A stretch of DNA of 64,000 nucleotides. Source: Leptasterias polaris (Eukaryota > Echinodermata > Asteroidea > Forcipulatida > Asteriidae). The stretch covers positions 992,001-1,056,000 of the forward strand of contig JAZGTN010000047.1 of NCBI GenBank assembly GCA_037783415.1, written 5' to 3'. How positions within the stretch are numbered: position 1 is the stretch's first letter; the number at the start of each line of letters is the position of its first letter. The position numbers and the translations under genes were made by a program. Below, in pieces: positions 52,522 to 64,000 of the stretch. The notes under the pieces were generated by a model. The model had not been told where the DNA came from. It ran no database searches and saw nothing but the letters and a program-made list of their open reading frames with translations.

Positions 52522-54502
52522 CCATCATAAGTGATCTCACATTAGTTGTGGTCTAAAGCAAAAATACTTTTAGAGTTCTCCCGATGCACAAGCTAGCGTA
52601 TCAGGGCCGACACTACGCTGAACGCACAAATTTCGGCCGATATGCCAAAATATATATATATATATATTTATTTATTTTTTTTTTTTTCAATTTCAGATAA
52701 ATTTCACAAAAATTCATCAAGATAAAACCATTGCCAATGCTCCATATTGGACAGTAGGACCTGTGAAAAGGCCCCCATCCCAGGGGAATTGTCTAAGATA
52801 ATAGCCATCTGTTTCTGGATAGAGTTATAACTTGTCCCCATCAACCAGAAACAATCATAATGGTTTGGCCTTTTTCAACATGCCCCGCCCACGCCCCGCC
52901 CACCCTTTCCCCTTTTACCCTGTTCCAGAGGTAGAATAAAATTTGAAAGGGCAGTTAAATGTACAAAAAGTGACCTATGTGTTTTCTAAATTTTATAAAG
53001 CTCCCCATTTTAGACTAATATGAATGCATGGTTAGAAAAATTTAAGGGAAAGCAAAATGTGCCCCCCCCCCCCCCCCCGGCCAGCCCCCTTCCATTTTTA
53101 CAGCTTGTTCATGCCAATTAACCCCTTCTTAATGATTAATTAAATAACTTGTAAGGTTTTTATGATCCTGTGATAAAAAAGAGACATGTTAATAACTTTT
53201 TGAGTGAGGACTTGGATATAACTTCTGACTTGTCCTTAGAATGTACACAGTGTGTCGTGCAGGTTTTTCTTCTCGCATTGCTTAGAGTACATGTAAATGC
53301 TCCAACATGTTTGACCTTGTTGTAGACGAACGCAATAACATTTCACTTTTTTTTTTCCAGATATCAAGTCAGTGACTTATTCTCAACAATTTAAGCATAC
53401 TTTTTTAACCATAAAGAATAATTAAGTGCCCTTATAGGGTGCACCACACTAAATAAGCCAGAATTAATGCGCCAAGCTACTTATCATAATTTGTAAACCC
53501 ACAACTTATTTTTAATTATAACGTTTTGGGGGTCATGCAATTAATAGATTGTGTAAATATAAAAATCTATCACAACCTGGGGGTTCTGTGCTTCAACTTT
53601 TGAGGAGACTTGATAAATTTAGGCGTTAAAGTTGGCCCTATTTGACCGGGGAAGTGGAGAAGTGCTTCACGAAAACTGGCAGCAAGTCGGTTTTGGAAAA
53701 AAAAAAAAAATCGTGTTTTTTTCTTCTGGGGTAGTTAGCAAAAATTCCAAACGGCTGACCTGCCAAAAATTGAAAAGAATTCTGAAGTTTAGTTGTCCGG
53801 AAATATGTCTGATTGGTTTTCAAGAGGCTGAGAGACTTACACGATTTTTTGAGTATTTTTGAATAATTATCATTTAGCATTGGTTCCTATGGGAGATCAT
53901 TTAGAGGGGTGCGCCCTATATATACAACATGGTGGCGCCCTTGCAGCCATTTTTGTTGGGATTTAAACATGTCTGCCGTTTGTTTACAATTGCAGGCGTG
54001 ACAGAAATGAGTTGTTTGAGACTTCTTTCGTCAGTTATCGCCGTTTTTTTTTATTGTTCGTGAAAACATCACTCCTCTGGCCGCAAACAGTAATTATAAT
54101 AAAATATAGATAGCAATAACATTGTCACTTGTTAACAGAATAATTCAACGTTTTCAAAGAGTGGCTTGCTTTTTTTTTAGGCATCCTATTCCTACACACT
54201 TAACAGTCAGTATACAGTGTGTAAGACGGGACAAACTACGATCGACGGTACGACTATCGTGTATGACTATTTGATGAGACTGTGATGGTAAGTCACTTTC
54301 AAGAAAATCATGGGTCAACAGCGGCTGGTTGCTTCCTCAATTAGGAAGAAATAAACATGTTGTAAACATCATCATCATACATTACATGGCATGGTTGGTA
54401 TTAACTAATAACTGAACAAGAAGAGTGGGGGAGGTGTAAACATTGCATTATTATGAATGTCAAGTTTCCGGAAAAGTCAAGTGATTCAATTAGAGTTACA
54501 CT

Positions 54503-56644
54503 CTATCGGTTTTTCCATTTTGAGAACATTCTGCTGTAATTGTGCTCCTTGTGAATCTTTGGCCCCTCATAGTTATACGATGAGTTAGTGTCCTGTGACT
54601 TTGGATTTAGTTGGCCAGGTTGATACAAATTTTTTTTAGCATAGTAAGTGTGATATCGTTCAGCTCGACACTGTGCTCGTCGCTTTTTGTAGATCTTTCC
54701 CATAACACGTTTTTTGTGATATTGTTGTTTTTTGTCCATTGCATCGAGGGCTTTTGCAGCGGGTGATCCAGCAGTAATGGGGCAATGAGTTGCCTCACAC
54801 TTTTTGATAATAGAGTTTGCATGTTGGTTGTTCACCAGATGGATGGCGCTGTGATCTCTTGAAGCTCCGTTCCTTGAAAAGGTTAGTGTTCCTTTTGGAT
54901 TTGTCATGGCGTAGGCATGATTCATGGATTCAGACTTCTGGGAACTTGTTCTGTACTTGGTTCTCTCTATCGCTTCGTCTCCTATGCGTTTTTCCAAAAT
55001 TGTTTTAAAGATTTCCTCATCTTTAGATGTTAAAATAAATCTGCCGCGGACATAGCGAGAGAGGTATGGGTACTTGTATTTACCGTTGCAAACATGAGAA
55101 TTTTGTTTGCATTTCTCATGGTCTCCCATGTAGCAGTTCGGAATTGCATCAATCGCCTTTGCAGCCAGTCTTTTCATGCTTGCTGTGTCATTTCCGCATT
55201 TAATGGAAATATGGTGTGCCTCAGCCTGTGCTCTGTGACTCACGTCATCAGCAAATCGGTCCTGTACTCTGTTTCGGTCTCTTGCACTGTTCCCAGGGAA
55301 CATGTCACTGCTAAAGTTTGCTCGGCTGACTGCCGCACAAAGCGAGCGGTTCAAGTGGGATGGGTCCAGCAGACTTTCCATTTCCTTTCCCGTTCTTCTT
55401 CTCATGACAGAATTCATTCCTTTTGCTAGACAGCCGTCAGCGTCTGTTGTTATTCTATCCACAAGAACTGGTTCCGTGCACTCCAAAAGTTTAGTCGCAC
55501 ATCGAACACCCCCTTCTCTCTCATCTCCCATATTGAAATGCGCTGGACGAGTAGCTGTGCACTTGTCGCCGTGCTTAGCGGATGTGCATTGTTGACCGAA
55601 TGATGATGGTGACATTTCACCACTTTTACAAAGCTTGTTTTCTTGATGGTACATTATAACAAACTTTGAAGTAGTTGCGTTCTCGCACACGGTGTCTCTT
55701 GTCTGTGTTGCAGGAACAAATGGTTTTTTTTCCCTACAGTTGCGCAGGGGATTATTATACTGCCTGTCCATTTCAACTGCAATTGGACTTTCTCGTTCAA
55801 AGCCTTGGAGCTCACGGATGTCTTTCACTAGTTTCCTCTTGTCTGCCATGTCTCTGATATTTTCATTTTTGATAATTTCACCACATTTGTTCGAAATTTT
55901 TTGCAGCCCACTAGTGGATGGTACAGCTGTGTCCATTGATGTCAAGAGCCTCCTCGCACCTGCGGTTGCAATGCCAGTGTTCTGCAGGCCAACTTGGAAA
56001 GACATGTTTGGGGTTGCAGTGCGTCGTCCCCGCTTCCTACCCTCGTTAGCTATCTCACTGTAAAGTTTTGTCTTTTGTGTTTTAAAACCACACTTTTTGC
56101 AGGACATTACCTCTGAGACGGCTAAACCTCTACGCTCTTCTGCCTCAGCCAATAGTTTAGGTTGACCATCACACTTAGGATGTGTTTGTTGATGATCAAG
56201 TACAGCTTGTGCACCCAGCTTTAGAGCTGAGTTGATGTCTACAAAACGATAACCTCCTCCTTGGTGATCAGTTCCTCTCTTGGGCAGTGGCTGGCCACAT
56301 TTGTTGGCTATTGGGATCACTCCCTTGAGCTGGATCTTGTCAACTGGAGCCATTTCTACAACTTTTGGGCGAAGGAGCATCACATTTCTGCGGTTGTCTT
56401 GTTCCATCTGTGCTGCAATGTGGCAGAAATCTCCTCGCTCTGTATTTGGGGCGGCTAAACTCAACTGCTGATGGGTTGGCCTGACATACCGTGGTGTAGG
56501 TATACTTTGAGTTTCACTGCCTTTGTCTTGTAGTGAATTAAATTTATTTTTCGGCTTGAACCAAGTTTTTTGCATCTTGAAAATGCCGCGTCTAGCTCTA
56601 CCCATTTTTATGGCAATGGATTTGTTACAAACATTGAATGGCAT
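54503..56644 (-). CDS. Mutator-like transposase-domain protein, array copy 3
   Basis: Its predicted 713-aa product is identical, residue for residue, to that at 50380-52521, and it sits at the same offset in its unit. Such identity without a single amino-acid change over three intact copies means very recent amplification or homogenisation. Confidence 0.75.
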   Translation of the reverse strand: MPFNVCNKSIAIKMGRARRGIFKMQKTWFKPKNKFNSLQDKGSETQSIPTPRYVRPTHQQLSLAAPNTERGDFCHIAAQMEQDNRRNVMLLRPKVVEMAPVDKIQLKGVIPIANKCGQPLPKRGTDHQGGGYRFVDINSALKLGAQAVLDHQQTHPKCDGQPKLLAEAEERRGLAVSEVMSCKKCGFKTQKTKLYSEIANEGRKRGRRTATPNMSFQVGLQNTGIATAGARRLLTSMDTAVPSTSGLQKISNKCGEIIKNENIRDMADKRKLVKDIRELQGFERESPIAVEMDRQYNNPLRNCREKKPFVPATQTRDTVCENATTSKFVIMYHQENKLCKSGEMSPSSFGQQCTSAKHGDKCTATRPAHFNMGDEREGGVRCATKLLECTEPVLVDRITTDADGCLAKGMNSVMRRRTGKEMESLLDPSHLNRSLCAAVSRANFSSDMFPGNSARDRNRVQDRFADDVSHRAQAEAHHISIKCGNDTASMKRLAAKAIDAIPNCYMGDHEKCKQNSHVCNGKYKYPYLSRYVRGRFILTSKDEEIFKTILEKRIGDEAIERTKYRTSSQKSESMNHAYAMTNPKGTLTFSRNGASRDHSAIHLVNNQHANSIIKKCEATHCPITAGSPAAKALDAMDKKQQYHKKRVMGKIYKKRRAQCRAERYHTYYAKKNLYQPGQLNPKSQDTNSSYNYEGPKIHKEHNYSRMFSKWKNR

Positions 56645-58625
56645 CCATCATAAGTGATCTCACATTAGTTGTGGTCTAAAGCAAAAATACTTTTAGAGTT
56701 CTCCCGATGCACAAGCTAGCGTATCAGGGCCGACACTACGCTGAACGCACAAATTTCGGCCGATATGCCAAAATATATATATATATATATTTATTTATTT
56801 TTTTTTTTTTCAATTTCAGATAAATTTCACAAAAATTCATCAAGATAAAACCATTGCCAATGCTCCATATTGGACAGTAGGACCTGTGAAAAGGCCCCCA
56901 TCCCAGGGGAATTGTCTAAGATAATAGCCATCTGTTTCTGGATAGAGTTATAACTTGTCCCCATCAACCAGAAACAATCATAATGGTTTGGCCTTTTTCA
57001 ACATGCCCCGCCCACGCCCCGCCCACCCTTTCCCCTTTTACCCTGTTCCAGAGGTAGAATAAAATTTGAAAGGGCAGTTAAATGTACAAAAAGTGACCTA
57101 TGTGTTTTCTAAATTTTATAAAGCTCCCCATTTTAGACTAATATGAATGCATGGTTAGAAAAATTTAAGGGAAAGCAAAATGTGCCCCCCCCCCCCCCCC
57201 CGGCCAGCCCCCTTCCATTTTTACAGCTTGTTCATGCCAATTAACCCCTTCTTAATGATTAATTAAATAACTTGTAAGGTTTTTATGATCCTGTGATAAA
57301 AAAGAGACATGTTAATAACTTTTTGAGTGAGGACTTGGATATAACTTCTGACTTGTCCTTAGAATGTACACAGTGTGTCGTGCAGGTTTTTCTTCTCGCA
57401 TTGCTTAGAGTACATGTAAATGCTCCAACATGTTTGACCTTGTTGTAGACGAACGCAATAACATTTCACTTTTTTTTTTCCAGATATCAAGTCAGTGACT
57501 TATTCTCAACAATTTAAGCATACTTTTTTAACCATAAAGAATAATTAAGTGCCCTTATAGGGTGCACCACACTAAATAAGCCAGAATTAATGCGCCAAGC
57601 TACTTATCATAATTTGTAAACCCACAACTTATTTTTAATTATAACGTTTTGGGGGTCATGCAATTAATAGATTGTGTAAATATAAAAATCTATCACAACC
57701 TGGGGGTTCTGTGCTTCAACTTTTGAGGAGACTTGATAAATTTAGGCGTTAAAGTTGGCCCTATTTGACCGGGGAAGTGGAGAAGTGCTTCACGAAAACT
57801 GGCAGCAAGTCGGTTTTGGAAAAAAAAAAAAAATCGTGTTTTTTTCTTCTGGGGTAGTTAGCAAAAATTCCAAACGGCTGACCTGCCAAAAATTGAAAAG
57901 AATTCTGAAGTTTAGTTGTCCGGAAATATGTCTGATTGGTTTTCAAGAGGCTGAGAGACTTACACGATTTTTTGAGTATTTTTGAATAATTATCATTTAG
58001 CATTGGTTCCTATGGGAGATCATTTAGAGGGGTGCGCCCTATATATACAACATGGTGGCGCCCTTGCAGCCATTTTTGTTGGGATTTAAACATGTCTGCC
58101 GTTTGTTTACAATTGCAGGCGTGACAGAAATGAGTTGTTTGAGACTTCTTTCGTCAGTTATCGCCGTTTTTTTTTATTGTTCGTGAAAACATCACTCCTC
58201 TGGCCGCAAACAGTAATTATAATAAAATATAGATAGCAATAACATTGTCACTTGTTAACAGAATAATTCAACGTTTTCAAAGAGTGGCTTGCTTTTTTTT
58301 TAGGCATCCTATTCCTACACACTTAACAGTCAGTATACAGTGTGTAAGACGGGACAAACTACGATCGACGGTACGACTATCGTGTATGACTATTTGATGA
58401 GACTGTGATGGTAAGTCACTTTCAAGAAAATCATGGGTCAACAGCGGCTGGTTGCTTCCTCAATTAGGAAGAAATAAACATGTTGTAAACATCATCATCA
58501 TACATTACATGGCATGGTTGGTATTAACTAATAACTGAACAAGAAGAGTGGGGGAGGTGTAAACATTGCATTATTATGAATGTCAAGTTTCCGGAAAAGT
58601 CAAGTGATTCAATTAGAGTTACACT

Positions 58626-60767
58626 CTATCGGTTTTTCCATTTTGAGAACATTCTGCTGTAATTGTGCTCCTTGTGAATCTTTGGCCCCTCATAGTTATA
58701 CGATGAGTTAGTGTCCTGTGACTTTGGATTTAGTTGGCCAGGTTGATACAAATTTTTTTTAGCATAGTAAGTGTGATATCGTTCAGCTCGACACTGTGCT
58801 CGTCGCTTTTTGTAGATCTTTCCCATAACACGTTTTTTGTGATATTGTTGTTTTTTGTCCATTGCATCGAGGGCTTTTGCAGCGGGTGATCCAGCAGTAA
58901 TGGGGCAATGAGTTGCCTCACACTTTTTGATAATAGAGTTTGCATGTTGGTTGTTCACCAGATGGATGGCGCTGTGATCTCTTGAAGCTCCGTTCCTTGA
59001 AAAGGTTAGTGTTCCTTTTGGATTTGTCATGGCGTAGGCATGATTCATGGATTCAGACTTCTGGGAACTTGTTCTGTACTTGGTTCTCTCTATCGCTTCG
59101 TCTCCTATGCGTTTTTCCAAAATTGTTTTAAAGATTTCCTCATCTTTAGATGTTAAAATAAATCTGCCGCGGACATAGCGAGAGAGGTATGGGTACTTGT
59201 ATTTACCGTTGCAAACATGAGAATTTTGTTTGCATTTCTCATGGTCTCCCATGTAGCAGTTCGGAATTGCATCAATCGCCTTTGCAGCCAGTCTTTTCAT
59301 GCTTGCTGTGTCATTTCCGCATTTAATGGAAATATGGTGTGCCTCAGCCTGTGCTCTGTGACTCACGTCATCAGCAAATCGGTCCTGTACTCTGTTTCGG
59401 TCTCTTGCACTGTTCCCAGGGAACATGTCACTGCTAAAGTTTGCTCGGCTGACTGCCGCACAAAGCGAGCGGTTCAAGTGGGATGGGTCCAGCAGACTTT
59501 CCATTTCCTTTCCCGTTCTTCTTCTCATGACAGAATTCATTCCTTTTGCTAGACAGCCGTCAGCGTCTGTTGTTATTCTATCCACAAGAACTGGTTCCGT
59601 GCACTCCAAAAGTTTAGTCGCACATCGAACACCCCCTTCTCTCTCATCTCCCATATTGAAATGCGCTGGACGAGTAGCTGTGCACTTGTCGCCGTGCTTA
59701 GCGGATGTGCATTGTTGACCGAATGATGATGGTGACATTTCACCACTTTTACAAAGCTTGTTTTCTTGATGGTACATTATAACAAACTTTGAAGTAGTTG
59801 CGTTCTCGCACACGGTGTCTCTTGTCTGTGTTGCAGGAACAAATGGTTTTTTTTCCCTACAGTTGCGCAGGGGATTATTATACTGCCTGTCCATTTCAAC
59901 TGCAATTGGACTTTCTCGTTCAAAGCCTTGGAGCTCACGGATGTCTTTCACTAGTTTCCTCTTGTCTGCCATGTCTCTGATATTTTCATTTTTGATAATT
60001 TCACCACATTTGTTCGAAATTTTTTGCAGCCCACTAGTGGATGGTACAGCTGTGTCCATTGATGTCAAGAGCCTCCTCGCACCTGCGGTTGCAATGCCAG
60101 TGTTCTGCAGGCCAACTTGGAAAGACATGTTTGGGGTTGCAGTGCGTCGTCCCCGCTTCCTACCCTCGTTAGCTATCTCACTGTAAAGTTTTGTCTTTTG
60201 TGTTTTAAAACCACACTTTTTGCAGGACATTACCTCTGAGACGGCTAAACCTCTACGCTCTTCTGCCTCAGCCAATAGTTTAGGTTGACCATCACACTTA
60301 GGATGTGTTTGTTGATGATCAAGTACAGCTTGTGCACCCAGCTTTAGAGCTGAGTTGATGTCTACAAAACGATAACCTCCTCCTTGGTGATCAGTTCCTC
60401 TCTTGGGCAGTGGCTGGCCACATTTGTTGGCTATTGGGATCACTCCCTTGAGCTGGATCTTGTCAACTGGAGCCATTTCTACAACTTTTGGGCGAAGGAG
60501 CATCACATTTCTGCGGTTGTCTTGTTCCATCTGTGCTGCAATGTGGCAGAAATCTCCTCGCTCTGTATTTGGGGCGGCTAAACTCAACTGCTGATGGGTT
60601 GGCCTGACATACCGTGGTGTAGGTATACTTTGAGTTTCACTGCCTTTGTCTTGTAGTGAATTAAATTTATTTTTCGGCTTGAACCAAGTTTTTTGCATCT
60701 TGAAAATGCCGCGTCTAGCTCTACCCATTTTTATGGCAATGGATTTGTTACAAACATTGAATGGCAT
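58626..60767 (-). CDS. Mutator-like transposase-domain protein, array copy 4
   Basis: Third intact copy, product identical to copies 2 and 3. The unit is one base longer only because its C-run, lying upstream of the ORF, has 18 C. Confidence 0.75.
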   Translation of the reverse strand: MPFNVCNKSIAIKMGRARRGIFKMQKTWFKPKNKFNSLQDKGSETQSIPTPRYVRPTHQQLSLAAPNTERGDFCHIAAQMEQDNRRNVMLLRPKVVEMAPVDKIQLKGVIPIANKCGQPLPKRGTDHQGGGYRFVDINSALKLGAQAVLDHQQTHPKCDGQPKLLAEAEERRGLAVSEVMSCKKCGFKTQKTKLYSEIANEGRKRGRRTATPNMSFQVGLQNTGIATAGARRLLTSMDTAVPSTSGLQKISNKCGEIIKNENIRDMADKRKLVKDIRELQGFERESPIAVEMDRQYNNPLRNCREKKPFVPATQTRDTVCENATTSKFVIMYHQENKLCKSGEMSPSSFGQQCTSAKHGDKCTATRPAHFNMGDEREGGVRCATKLLECTEPVLVDRITTDADGCLAKGMNSVMRRRTGKEMESLLDPSHLNRSLCAAVSRANFSSDMFPGNSARDRNRVQDRFADDVSHRAQAEAHHISIKCGNDTASMKRLAAKAIDAIPNCYMGDHEKCKQNSHVCNGKYKYPYLSRYVRGRFILTSKDEEIFKTILEKRIGDEAIERTKYRTSSQKSESMNHAYAMTNPKGTLTFSRNGASRDHSAIHLVNNQHANSIIKKCEATHCPITAGSPAAKALDAMDKKQQYHKKRVMGKIYKKRRAQCRAERYHTYYAKKNLYQPGQLNPKSQDTNSSYNYEGPKIHKEHNYSRMFSKWKNR

Positions 60768-62749
60768 CCATCATAAGTGATCTCACATTAGTTGTGGTCT
60801 AAAGCAAAAATACTTTTAGAGTTCTCCCGATGCACAAGCTAGCGTATCAGGGCCGACACTACGCTGAACGCACAAATTTCGGCCGATATGCCAAAATATA
60901 TATATATATATATTTATTTATTTTTTTTTTTTTCAATTTCAGATAAATTTCACAAAAATTCATCAAGATAAAACCATTGCCAATGCTCCATATTGGACAG
61001 TAGGACCTGTGAAAAGGCCCCCATCCCAGGGGAATTGTCTAAGATAATAGCCATCTGTTTCTGGATAGAGTTATAACTTGTCCCCATCAACCAGAAACAA
61101 TCATAATGGTTTGGCCTTTTTCAACATGCCCCGCCCACGCCCCGCCCACCCTTTCCCCTTTTACCCTGTTCCAGAGGTAGAATAAAATTTGAAAGGGCAG
61201 TTAAATGTACAAAAAGTGACCTATGTGTTTTCTAAATTTTATAAAGCTCCCCATTTTAGACTAATATGAATGCATGGTTAGAAAAATTTAAGGGAAAGCA
61301 AAATGTGCCCCCCCCCCCCCCCCCCGGCCAGCCCCCTTCCATTTTTACAGCTTGTTCATGCCAATTAACCCCTTCTTAATGATTAATTAAATAACTTGTA
61401 AGGTTTTTATGATCCTGTGATAAAAAAGAGACATGTTAATAACTTTTTGAGTGAGGACTTGGATATAACTTCTGACTTGTCCTTAGAATGTACACAGTGT
61501 GTCGTGCAGGTTTTTCTTCTCGCATTGCTTAGAGTACATGTAAATGCTCCAACATGTTTGACCTTGTTGTAGACGAACGCAATAACATTTCACTTTTTTT
61601 TTTCCAGATATCAAGTCAGTGACTTATTCTCAACAATTTAAGCATACTTTTTTAACCATAAAGAATAATTAAGTGCCCTTATAGGGTGCACCACACTAAA
61701 TAAGCCAGAATTAATGCGCCAAGCTACTTATCATAATTTGTAAACCCACAACTTATTTTTAATTATAACGTTTTGGGGGTCATGCAATTAATAGATTGTG
61801 TAAATATAAAAATCTATCACAACCTGGGGGTTCTGTGCTTCAACTTTTGAGGAGACTTGATAAATTTAGGCGTTAAAGTTGGCCCTATTTGACCGGGGAA
61901 GTGGAGAAGTGCTTCACGAAAACTGGCAGCAAGTCGGTTTTGGAAAAAAAAAAAAAATCGTGTTTTTTTCTTCTGGGGTAGTTAGCAAAAATTCCAAACG
62001 GCTGACCTGCCAAAAATTGAAAAGAATTCTGAAGTTTAGTTGTCCGGAAATATGTCTGATTGGTTTTCAAGAGGCTGAGAGACTTACACGATTTTTTGAG
62101 TATTTTTGAATAATTATCATTTAGCATTGGTTCCTATGGGAGATCATTTAGAGGGGTGCGCCCTATATATACAACATGGTGGCGCCCTTGCAGCCATTTT
62201 TGTTGGGATTTAAACATGTCTGCCGTTTGTTTACAATTGCAGGCGTGACAGAAATGAGTTGTTTGAGACTTCTTTCGTCAGTTATCGCCGTTTTTTTTTA
62301 TTGTTCGTGAAAACATCACTCCTCTGGCCGCAAACAGTAATTATAATAAAATATAGATAGCAATAACATTGTCACTTGTTAACAGAATAATTCAACGTTT
62401 TCAAAGAGTGGCTTGCTTTTTTTTTAGGCATCCTATTCCTACACACTTAACAGTCAGTATACAGTGTGTAAGACGGGACAAACTACGATCGACGGTACGA
62501 CTATCGTGTATGACTATTTGATGAGACTGTGATGGTAAGTCACTTTCAAGAAAATCATGGGTCAACAGCGGCTGGTTGCTTCCTCAATTAGGAAGAAATA
62601 AACATGTTGTAAACATCATCATCATACATTACATGGCATGGTTGGTATTAACTAATAACTGAACAAGAAGAGTGGGGGAGGTGTAAACATTGCATTATTA
62701 TGAATGTCAAGTTTCCGGAAAAGTCAAGTGATTCAATTAGAGTTACACT

Positions 62750-64000
62750 CTATCGGTTTTTCCATTTTGAGAACATTCTGCTGTAATTGTGCTCCTTGTG
62801 AATCTTTGGCCCCTCATAGTTATACGATGAGTTAGTGTCCTGTGACTTTGGATTTAGTTGGCCAGGTTGATACAAATTTTTTTTAGCATAGTAAGTGTGA
62901 TATCGTTCAGCTCGACACTGTGCTCGTCGCTTTTTGTAGATCTTTCCCATAACACGTTTTTTGTGATATTGTTGTTTTTTGTCCATTGCATCGAGGGCTT
63001 TTGCAGCGGGTGATCCAGCAGTAATGGGGCAATGAGTTGCCTCACACTTTTTGATAATAGAGTTTGCATGTTGGTTGTTCACCAGATGGATGGCGCTGTG
63101 ATCTCTTGAAGCTCCGTTCCTTGAAAAGGTTAGTGTTCCTTTTGGATTTGTCATGGCGTAGGCATGATTCATGGATTCAGACTTCTGGGAACTTGTTCTG
63201 TACTTGGTTCTCTCTATCGCTTCGTCTCCTATGCGTTTTTCCAAAATTGTTTTAAAGATTTCCTCATCTTTAGATGTTAAAATAAATCTGCCGCGGACAT
63301 AGCGAGAGAGGTATGGGTACTTGTATTTACCGTTGCAAACATGAGAATTTTGTTTGCATTTCTCATGGTCTCCCATGTAGCAGTTCGGAATTGCATCAAT
63401 CGCCTTTGCAGCCAGTCTTTTCATGCTTGCTGTGTCATTTCCGCATTTAATGGAAATATGGTGTGCCTCAGCCTGTGCTCTGTGACTCACGTCATCAGCA
63501 AATCGGTCCTGTACTCTGTTTCGGTCTCTTGCACTGTTCCCAGGGAACATGTCACTGCTAAAGTTTGCTCGGCTGACTGCCGCACAAAGCGAGCGGTTCA
63601 AGTGGGATGGGTCCAGCAGACTTTCCATTTCCTTTCCCGTTCTTCTTCTCATGACAGAATTCATTCCTTTTGCTAGACAGCCGTCAGCGTCTGTTGTTAT
63701 TCTATCCACAAGAACTGGTTCCGTGCACTCCAAAAGTTTAGTCGCACATCGAACACCCCCTTCTCTCTCATCTCCCATATTGAAATGCGCTGGACGAGTA
63801 GCTGTGCACTTGTCGCCGTGCTTAGCGGATGTGCATTGTTGACCGAATGATGATGGTGACATTTCACCACTTTTACAAAGCTTGTTTTCTTGATGGTACA
63901 TTATAACAAACTTTGAAGTAGTTGCGTTCTCGCACACGGTGTCTCTTGTCTGTGTTGCAGGAACAAATGGTTTTTTTTCCCTACAGTTGCGCAGGGGATT
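62750..64000 (-). CDS. Mutator-like transposase-domain protein, array copy 5 (5' end beyond window)
   Basis: The C-terminal 416 or so residues are present, matching copies 2-4, with both the TTDADG and SESMN motifs. The frame is still open at the window edge; the internal Met at 63937 is not a real start. Confidence 0.75.
   Translation of the reverse strand, partial: NPLRNCREKKPFVPATQTRDTVCENATTSKFVIMYHQENKLCKSGEMSPSSFGQQCTSAKHGDKCTATRPAHFNMGDEREGGVRCATKLLECTEPVLVDRITTDADGCLAKGMNSVMRRRTGKEMESLLDPSHLNRSLCAAVSRANFSSDMFPGNSARDRNRVQDRFADDVSHRAQAEAHHISIKCGNDTASMKRLAAKAIDAIPNCYMGDHEKCKQNSHVCNGKYKYPYLSRYVRGRFILTSKDEEIFKTILEKRIGDEAIERTKYRTSSQKSESMNHAYAMTNPKGTLTFSRNGASRDHSAIHLVNNQHANSIIKKCEATHCPITAGSPAAKALDAMDKKQQYHKKRVMGKIYKKRRAQCRAERYHTYYAKKNLYQPGQLNPKSQDTNSSYNYEGPKIHKEHNYSRMFSKWKNR

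Larger units (their letters stand above)
45191..64000. repeat. Head-to-tail array of a 4123-bp transposase-bearing unit
   Basis: Units start with GGGTGCACCACACTAAATAA at 45191, 49314, 53437, 57560 and 61684; the last runs off the window. Lengths are 4123, 4123, 4123 and 4124. The differences I noticed are in homopolymers: the C-run (48938-48955 and equivalents) is 18, 17, 17, 18, and copy 1 has AA for AAA near 47879. Each unit carries one minus-strand ORF, a (TA)n run upstream of it and about 1.7 kb of non-coding DNA. The repeats are either very recently amplified, kept identical by conversion, or an assembly artefact. Confidence 0.97.

Noticed and set aside
45191..64000. rDNA, histone or snRNA tandem array
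   Set aside because: No rRNA, histone-fold or snRNA sequence is present; the only sizeable ORF is the transposase-like one.

Overview
The window looks like an animal nuclear genome, most likely a marine invertebrate deuterostome. I lean towards an echinoderm such as a starfish, but only tentatively. The evidence is AT-rich DNA, long intronless exons of tandem C2H2 zinc fingers, dense miniature inverted-repeat transposons, CR1/L2-like non-LTR fragments with short microsatellite tails, and a MITE family (for example 35510-35830) that I associate from memory with echinoderm genomes. There are no prokaryotic features.

Layout. (1) From 1 to about 45190 the window is a segmentally duplicated cluster of six co-oriented (minus-strand) poly-zinc-finger loci. 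I call them ZNF1 (1-1588, cut by the window edge), ZNF2 (7228-9192, pseudogene), ZNF3 (17453-18988, intact, 511 aa), ZNF4 (26076-27422 plus a decayed tail to 24785), ZNF5 (32449-35220, 923 aa with about 30 fingers, plus a decayed tail to 31373) and ZNF6 (41990-43321 plus a frameshifted tail to 41865). Each has the same N-terminal module, the same probable 3' splice site just upstream, and related 5' and 3' flanks, so they arose by duplication. Several share the same disabling lesion. (2) The DNA between them is mostly transposons: palindromic MITEs, a TTAA-flanked element, an element with 9-bp target duplications, nested GC-rich elements, non-LTR remnants and a duplicated tRNA-like gene. Because the flanks are duplicated, several insertions can be compared with an empty site elsewhere in the same window. 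(3) From 45191 to the right edge there is a head-to-tail array of a 4123-bp unit, four full copies plus a partial fifth. Each unit carries one minus-strand ORF for a 713-aa protein that I assign to the metazoan Mutator-like transposase-domain family. Copies 2-4 encode identical proteins, and copy 1 differs by a one-base frameshift.

How the parts relate. The zinc-finger loci are probably DNA-binding regulators, with at least one intact and the rest in different stages of expansion or decay. No KRAB, BTB, SCAN or ZAD domain is visible in the exons present. The array lies next to the last paralogous flank. It is the most unusual object here: a megasatellite-scale repeat whose unit is an apparently intact transposase-like gene.
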